Source: Sodiomyces alkalinus F11
Taxonomy: Eukaryota > Ascomycota > Sordariomycetes > Glomerellales > Plectosphaerellaceae
DNA length: 64,000 bases
Direction of reading: 5' to 3'
Assembly: GCF_003711515.1 (NCBI RefSeq)
Contig: NW_021167080.1
Coordinates: forward strand, 1,323,394 to 1,387,393
Shown here: one piece after another, positions 58,281 through 64,000 of the stretch
Position numbering within the stretch: the stretch's first letter is position 1
How the letters are laid out: each line of letters opens with the position of its first letter
Translations under genes and position numbers: made by a program
Notes under the pieces: model-generated
What the model was told of the DNA's origin: nothing
Database searches by the model: none
Seen by the model: the letters and a program-made list of their open reading frames with translations, nothing else

Positions 58281-58464
58281 TTAATTAACGGTAACGTAAT
58301 TTACTCTTTACTTAATTAACGAATATCACTATATTTTTAGATTTATACCGCCTCGGGATTTATATATATTTACAGTGGGATATTCGAGTAAGGGAGTATA
58401 GTGGATTATAGCCCACTTTTCTGGGTACTAGATATCCAAACACGAGTGCTATTTAGACTTACCC
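58275..58464 (-). repeat. Right terminal inverted repeat of the MULE
   Basis: Reverse complement matches 40595-40765. Most differences from the left copy are T for C or A for G (for example ACTCG against ACCCG, TATCTAG against TACCCAG), as RIP would leave. Confidence 0.88.
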
Positions 58465-59802
58465 TTTACGAAGGACACTATCTAAGGTACCTTCTAAGGT
58501 ACCTAAGCTGGCGGCTTGTTCGGAAGAATATTCCTGCGGAGCCGAACACGCCCCTCCACGATACAGAACCTTAAGGTCATCAGATGCTTGATGGTCATGG
58601 AAATTTCGGTGGTGTTGATCTTATTTCACACAGCGTCAAAATTCCCGCTTTACGAAATACGAAGTACTAGGTACCTGGGAACTTTAGAGCGGGGCAGTTC
58701 TCAGCTGACAGAGGGGTAGCTCGGGAGTTTTGACAGGTATATGAGACAAGATACCCGCCAGAGTCATGGGCACTACGATAGGTTCTCTTTGAAAGTTCAC
58801 AGCGCACCCCTGAGACCGGACTTGAAGCTTTAGGAAGTCCCTAAGTAGAAGGTACCTGTAAGTAGGTAACGTCAGTAGCATCATGCAAAATGCCTAGTAG
58901 GTAGGTACCTTAGCTTGCTGAAAAGAAGTCGCAAAACGAACGAGAGAAAGCAATGCTCTCAAGGGCCTGGAGTGGGATTAGCCTGATTGATCGCTATGTC
59001 GCATGGGAGCTGGCTCTTGCTCAGATCTCGCTCTCCTTACTTACGGCGTGGAGAAGACGCAATCGCAATTGTCGTGACCTATTATTAAGCAACTTGCTTC
59101 CTGGCACTCTAACAAAAATGTTCCTTACTCAGAGATAAATGCACTCTTACATGGGGACAACTTGTGATTCTGCAACAGGTTAGTGGGTGTACGTTGTACT
59201 ACGATTGATCTCTCTCTTACGTGCCTACGATTCACTCAGCCAGATTCCGTGTCGCAGATAGTTGGGCAGATGGCCCAACCAAGACTTGACTGTTCACGGT
59301 GTAACATACCACCTCTCAACTCCGCTCTATGTCTTAAATATATAGTTACAGCAGGGAGATTTGTATAGTGGTTTGTGTATCATCTGATCCAGTCCAAAGC
59401 CCTAGAGTTATGTGTAAGGAAGAAAGCCGCCCCAGATCTATGGCCCAGAGCACCTGCAACGCCGTATTCCCCGATATAATTGGTCTATTGTGATATTTTT
59501 ATCAATACCATGGTTGATAATGGCGCACACATGCGTGTAAGATCCATGCAAGCTGGATAGATCGATAGATGGGTAGAGGTGGTCAGGCAAACAGCCAGGA
59601 AACTGTGTTTCCGTGGATGCAATGCCTCGAGAAAACGCCGGAAAGATCCCATGTTTGCCCTGTCTTTTGCTTGGGAAAGTGATGAACTGCAAGGCCAAGA
59701 ACATGGCCCTCCAGCACAACCTAGGCTACCCTTACATGGCCAACTGCGCGCTAAGATTTTTTTTATCAACTTCCATGGCCAGGAGTGGCCTCGGCCTCAG
59801 CC
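58465..59802. other. Flank right of the island, no gene
   Basis: Starts with the second target-site copy TTTACGAAG. AAGGTACCTTCTAAGGTACC at about 58486, AATACGAAGTACTAGGTACC near 58656 and TAGGTAGGTACCTTAG near 58898 belong to the dispersed motifs. Composition is normal, so RIP did not visibly spread here. No gene seen. Confidence 0.5.
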
Positions 59803-60393
59803 TTAGCGACACATGGTGCAGCGACTTAGGGCTTCAAGGAGCTCCGGCCGCGTGGCCAGGGCATCCTTGGCCTGGGCAAAAGTCATCCATTGGCGTTCCC
59901 TTTTGTGCGCCTCCGGCCACATGTCTTCTTGTCGGGTAACGGTGGCCTCGAAGAAGCGATACAAGCACTTATCTTTAGCGTTCTTCTTGGGGGCGCGGGT
60001 CTCGGGTATGTCGCCGAGGTCGTAGTCGATGCGTACGCATATTCCCGCCTCTTCCCATGCCTCCCGCTCAGCCGCCTCGGCGCACTCTTCGTCTGACTCC
60101 CAACCGCCCTTAGGCAGAACCCAGCCCTTCCGCCGGGTGGACTGGATGAGCATTACGAACCGCTTGTCCTCGGTCAGGGGAACCACGCCGGCTACGAGGC
60201 GTTCGCCTTTGGAGTTGTAGCCTGCGAATAGGCATGTCAGTGGGTCCCGGAATCCCGGGTCGGTTCAAGGAATGGATAGATGAGGGACGTCTCCGCCCAG
60301 CATAGAAGGGGGAGCTAGCCTCGCGCACTTACGCTGCTTATTCCTGCCGGTGCGCGACTCTGTTGGTTTTTCGTTTTCTTGTGTGGACGACAT
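59803..60393 (-). CDS. Nudix hydrolase, diphosphoinositol polyphosphate phosphohydrolase (Ddp1/Aps1 type)
   Basis: Hydrolyses diphosphates of inositol pyrophosphates and diadenosine polyphosphates. Two exons, 60333-60393 and 59803-60221 (donor GTAAGT, phase 1), give 159 aa starting MSSTQENEKP. The Nudix box occupies residues 60-82: GWESDEECAEAAEREAWEEA, fitting G-x5-E-x7-RE-x2-EE-x-G with all catalytic Glu. It is preceded by RKGWVLPKGG, typical of DIPPs. KDKCLYRFFEATV and RERQWMTFAQAKDAL complete the fold. The NUC-2/PHO81 gene in this window has an SPX domain, the class that senses inositol pyrophosphates, so both belong to phosphate homeostasis (inference); they are 33 kb apart. Confidence 0.92.
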
Positions 60394-63300
60394 GGTCTCT
60401 GGTGTACCAGTGCCAACGCGTCGCGTCTGTGATTGATGGTCGAAAAAGAGCTGACTAGCCGGAAGGGGTACCAGAGGACCAAGCAGGCTTCCCGGTAACC
60501 GGATCAGAACTGGAGCTACCGTTGGGTTGCAAAGGGAAGAGCTGTGCTTTGCCGGCTTCGAAGATTATGTGTGATGGAATAATACCGATCCTGTAGAGAA
60601 AGGGTAAATCCGAAAGAGGCAATCAAGATGGGCTGGGGGCTGTCGGCTTTAAAGAATATTTGACGGCATTGTCGCGAGTGAATGAGTCGGAGAACACTGA
60701 TGATGGTCTAGGTATGTCCGGGGGTTCCAAATAACTGTATGGAGGACAATGCACGCCTCGACACCAGAGGTGACCAGCCCGTGAACTCAAGAGTGATTCC
60801 GAAGCAGCCGGATCGTTGAAAGGGACCGCGGCTTGACCTTGAGGCGGAGAGATATTGGCGGCTGCAAAGGGTGTAGTCGTCGCGAAGCTTCGAAGCACAG
60901 GGTACGTAAGTACACAATCACTTGCCAATCCCGTCGATTGGGTGCAGATGGGGCAGCCTATGCGGCAACGAGTTGAAAACGCTGAATGGGACGTTTGTCT
61001 CGAGACAATCCCCGGCCCGAAGGCAAGGTTAAAGGTCGCCTGTGAAGGGGTGCGAGGAAGAGATGAAGTCAAGCCTGGAGAGCGTTTGGAGTTGCAGGTG
61101 AAAACTTTCGGCCAGGGGGGTTTTGCTACCTTTAGGTACGGAGCTGGCCGCCAGACAAGGTACTTCGTGACCAATCGACTTGACTAGTTGGCGCTGGAAT
61201 AGGGCGGGGTGGAGGGGGAAATGATATGATAAAAAATACTGCCCACGCGACCGTATTAAAGGTGCCGGTGTCAGGGCCGAAGAGGCAAAGCGGAAGAAGA
61301 CAAGAGCTTGAGACGAATAACGTAGACTGCTCAACCACGGCGATCGTCCACCGCGTGTGGCGATGATAGGGTGAAACCCCGTTCAGATGCCCTCTCTGGG
61401 AATATAGCAAAAGAGCAGAGGAAGTATAAATTGTGTAGGGGGCACGGAGGTGAGAGCGACAGCGGACCCAGTGGGTGCTGGTTAAGAAGGGGCACGTCTC
61501 GTGCCATAGCATCGACAAGATGGAGGGGCAAAGCCGGAGTCAGGGGAAATTATAGTTGACTTATATACCACTTAACCAGGAAGAGCAGGGGGGAGTCTGT
61601 GGATTTCCCATCCGACTCCACGGGACGGTCGGCTAGGTGGGCAGGTGAGGTAGACGCAGGCCATACCAGCATGTACGGGCGAGTAAACGAAGTCAATGTA
61701 CCTACTCCGTACAGGTCGTGAGGCACCCGACTCTGCCGGGTCGTAAGCGAGGGACTAACCATCCCAGGCAGAGTGTCATGGTCGAAGTAGGAAATGAGGC
61801 TAATCGATCGAAAAGACGGAAAGAACAAGAAGAGAAGAAAAAAATTATGGGCGGAGGTGGAGGAGAAAGAGAAGGACCCCCCAAGGGGGGGGGAAAGTAC
61901 AAAGTACTCGTACCTGGAGAGGGAACGACGAATAAGAGAAAAAAGCAGCGGAACACTGCAGGTAGTGGTTGCCAAGACACTGCATTTCACAAGGCATTAC
62001 CCCAAATATAAAGTAGTGCATGGTGTAAATAATGCCATTGACGGGTGTGAGTTTGAGGCTTCAGCGGCTCATGATACCTGAGGTACCTAGGTACCTTACT
62101 TTACACATCGTCAATGATGTAATTAAAGTATCCGTACATAGATTTTATATATATTTAAGGTATGGTAGGCTTGTACACGTATACCGATAAATAGAAGCAC
62201 CGCTTTTGCTTTTGCCTCTGCCGCTGGGTATTATAGCCTCCTCCCCCCAGTACATACTCCGCACAAAGGAGGTTGGCATGTTATAAGCACTGGCATGATG
62301 CCCGGTATGGTCCGAAGCCCAGATTAGTCTCTCGTGAGGTCTTCAAAAAGGATCTCCAGGTCTATACGGTACCTACCGTGAGACGAGCAAGTAAAACCTA
62401 CCTTGGACACCAGAGAACTACCTCATAGGAACCTGGAAGTTACCTAGGTACCCAGTTACAGGCCAACTCCCTAAAGCTACTTCGTACATACAGCTGGTAG
62501 GTATATACCCCGAGATCGGTCCTAACAACGAGTTAACGTTTTAGAATGGGTCCGGCCTAGTTCTACCCTAGTCCAACACAGTTTGACAAGCTATTTTCTC
62601 TTTTTCTTTCCTCTCCTTTTTCCATTTCGCCTTTTCCATGGAGTGCGTGATGCCTGGTGGTCCTTCACCTTGGGGCTTTTGACCGCCTCTACCTAAGGTA
62701 GGTACCTAGGTAGTTTCCAGTGAAAGGAGGGGGTTGACTGGTAAGGTACATCGCCGTAGGCCTGGTGACGAGTAGCTATCCTCCGGGATCAGGGTGCCTC
62801 GAGTAACCCGTGGTGAGAATGCACTCAAGAGGATGCGTGAGACCCGGAGCTACGAGAAGGGGGACTCATGTCAGTCAATAAGCAGGGACGCGTGGATATT
62901 TGTTAGGCGAATTGGGTACTCTGTAGTTGTATGTGCTGCTCTAATCCGTTAATACCTTACCTTAATGAAACAACCGGCCAGCGACCTTTTTAAGGTATTA
63001 GTTACAAACTAAGAACATACCATCAACCAGGACCTCGAGCCGTTGATGCCGAGACAGCAGAATGAGGTCGGTCTGCAAAGATTTTACCGGAACCATAAAC
63101 GACATGGCAGTTGCAGCAGCGGTGAGTATACAGACCATCAAATTATAACTTTTGCTTGGGGAAATGGCCTTGCTCAAGTATCGTCGACCCAGGTGGAGGT
63201 TACAGTTGTTACAGCTACGGAGACGTCTCTACTTAACTAAGGTACCCCCTCACCTCACAGCGACAACTTCGTCCCACAACCAAGGGAGCAAGGATTAAGA

Positions 63301-63753
63301 CGTGCCACGACTTGCCACAAATTACTTCGTAAAAATACTAAAGCAGCCCGGCACCTGCATACATCTCGTTCTCATGTGTCTAAGGTAGGCGTTGAAGGTT
63401 AAAATTGCCGTGTAACGACGTGGGGGATACAACAGGTCGGATAGGTAATGCAGGGACTAATACTCCGTAAGGTACCTTGAAGAAGTTCTGGTCGGTGTAT
63501 CCGTACCTGGAAGCGAGTACTTACCAACACCGTCAAGTATTAATGCGTGAGAGTGGCTTACTGCTATGGCCTACCCTGCATCGTAGGTAAGGTAATAGAG
63601 TATATCTATAGACCGATTCTGTGCTTTGTTTGAAGCGACGAGAAATGAATTGTTTCCATCTCGCCAGCGATTCGCGCCCCTTTACCTAAGGTACCTACCT
63701 ACAAGGTAATTGCTGCGCGTACTCCATAGGTACCTACTTTCACAGTGTTGTCG
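60394..63753. other. Long intergenic region
   Basis: No gene I can support in 3.3 kb. Overlapping 100-180 codon frames at 60623-61187 on both strands have no domain and are in a GC-balanced stretch, probably chance. GAGGTACCTAGGTACC (62079), ACCTAGGTACCC (62443), AAGGTAGGTACCTAGGTAG (62695), AAGGTACCTT (63470) and AAGGTACCTACCTAC (63689) continue the dispersed palindromes. Confidence 0.45.
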
Positions 63754-64000
63754 ATGGTCACCGTCACCGGCGGATCCACCAACTTTGACGTTCACCCGGG
63801 TCCCCTACAGTTTATTCCTCTAGCTTCCCAAAGATCCCCCACGCTCAAGAGCTTGTCCGACCAGAAGAACACCATCGTCGCCCGCGCACTGAGCTGGCAC
63901 ATGTACCCATCGCGCTCATTAAGGTACTTTCTACCTTGGCCGGCTTCTACTTTCCCGTCACAGGCGATATCTTCCATCACCGAACGAAACCCCGCCTCCA
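63754..64000 (+). CDS. Possible 5' end of a gene leaving the window
   Basis: From ATG at 63754 the frame stays open for 82 codons to the window edge (MVTVTGGSTNFDVHPGPLQF, later QKNTIVARALSWHMYPSR). No domain recognised. A donor-like GTACTT at 63924 could end a first exon. It may equally be chance; the sequence beyond 64000 would decide. Confidence 0.3.
   Translation, partial: MVTVTGGSTNFDVHPGPLQFIPLASQRSPTLKSLSDQKNTIVARALSWHMYPSRSLRYFLPWPASTFPSQAISSITERNPAS

Larger units (their letters stand above)
40595..58464 (+). mobile_element. Mutator-like DNA transposon (MULE) carrying nested retrotransposons, RIP-mutated
   Basis: The two ends are long inverted repeats: GGGTAAGTCTAAATAGCAC at 40595 matches, inverted, the end CTATTTAGACTTACCC at 58464, with similarity over about 150-170 bp. 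The flanks are direct copies of TTTACGAA(G) (left 40587-40595, right 58465-58473). TSD length is 8 or 9 because one G is shared. Long TIRs plus an 8-9 bp TSD fit Mutator; the right-hand internal piece encodes a MULE-like transposase tail. Minus the nested insert (41770-56821) the element is about 2.8 kb. All frames carry stops at former Gln/Trp codons and TG/CA dinucleotides are scarce, the RIP pattern. A hAT element (8-bp TSD) is the alternative. Confidence 0.78.

Noticed and set aside
40595..58464. Island as a Starship-type cargo element
   Set aside because: Size would fit, but long TIRs, an 8-9 bp duplication and a fully explained nest of LTR elements leave no cargo genes, and no tyrosine-recombinase captain is visible near the edges.
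60623..61187. Overlapping 183- and 110-codon open frames
   Set aside because: No domain, no splice context, and both strands open equally.

Overview
The window looks like a nuclear chromosome segment of a filamentous ascomycete (Pezizomycotina, most likely Sordariomycetes). Genes have short introns of about 60-200 bp with GTAWGT-type donors, CTRAC/CTRAY branch sites and CAG/TAG acceptors. Recognisable products are fungal (NUC-2/PHO81, class II histone deacetylase with an Arb2-like tail, Coa1, SKG6-type membrane proteins). One 17.9-kb island shows the C-to-T / G-to-A signature of repeat-induced point mutation (RIP). No species is named because nothing in the sequence proves one.

Layout. 1-183: 3' end of a gene entering from the left. 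1349-3997 (+): class II histone deacetylase, five exons. 4841-6822 (+): RS/RD- and proline-rich nuclear-type protein. 7819-9081 (-) and 12107-14523 (-): two single-pass membrane proteins with long disordered tails. 16120-18246 (-): DHX35-type DEAH RNA helicase. 19005-20506 (+): CUE-domain (Cue5-like) ubiquitin adaptor. 23357-26954 (+): NUC-2/PHO81-type phosphate regulator whose start codon is split by an intron. 27274-28014 (-): small multi-span membrane protein. 28429-36219: a run of mitochondrial genes (Coa1, uL3m, an LYR-motif protein, a mitochondrial carrier, ATP synthase OSCP). 36769-37541 (-): MOB1. 39392-40179 (-): LSM1. 59803-60393 (-): Nudix diphosphoinositol-polyphosphate phosphohydrolase. 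A possible new gene starts at 63754 and leaves the window.

The island at 40595-58464 is a three-level nest, each level defined by its own terminal repeats and target-site duplication. The outermost is a roughly 2.8-kb Mutator-like DNA transposon (long TIRs, 8- or 9-bp TSD). It holds a 7.4-kb Ty3/gypsy chromovirus (204-bp LTRs, TSD AGGCT). That in turn is interrupted in its RNase H region by a second, 7.6-kb chromovirus (224-bp LTRs, TSD AGTCT). Both retrotransposons lie on the minus strand, and both carry an extra plus-strand (antisense) ORF between the chromodomain end of pol and the 3' LTR. This is the most unusual feature of the window. All frames are broken by RIP-type stops (Gln and Trp codons turned to stops), so the island is presumably silent. 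It ends about 0.4 kb upstream of the LSM1 start codon.

Intergenic DNA is peppered with GGTACC-centred palindromes and CTTCGTA motifs, some arranged as small fold-back (MITE-like) elements.
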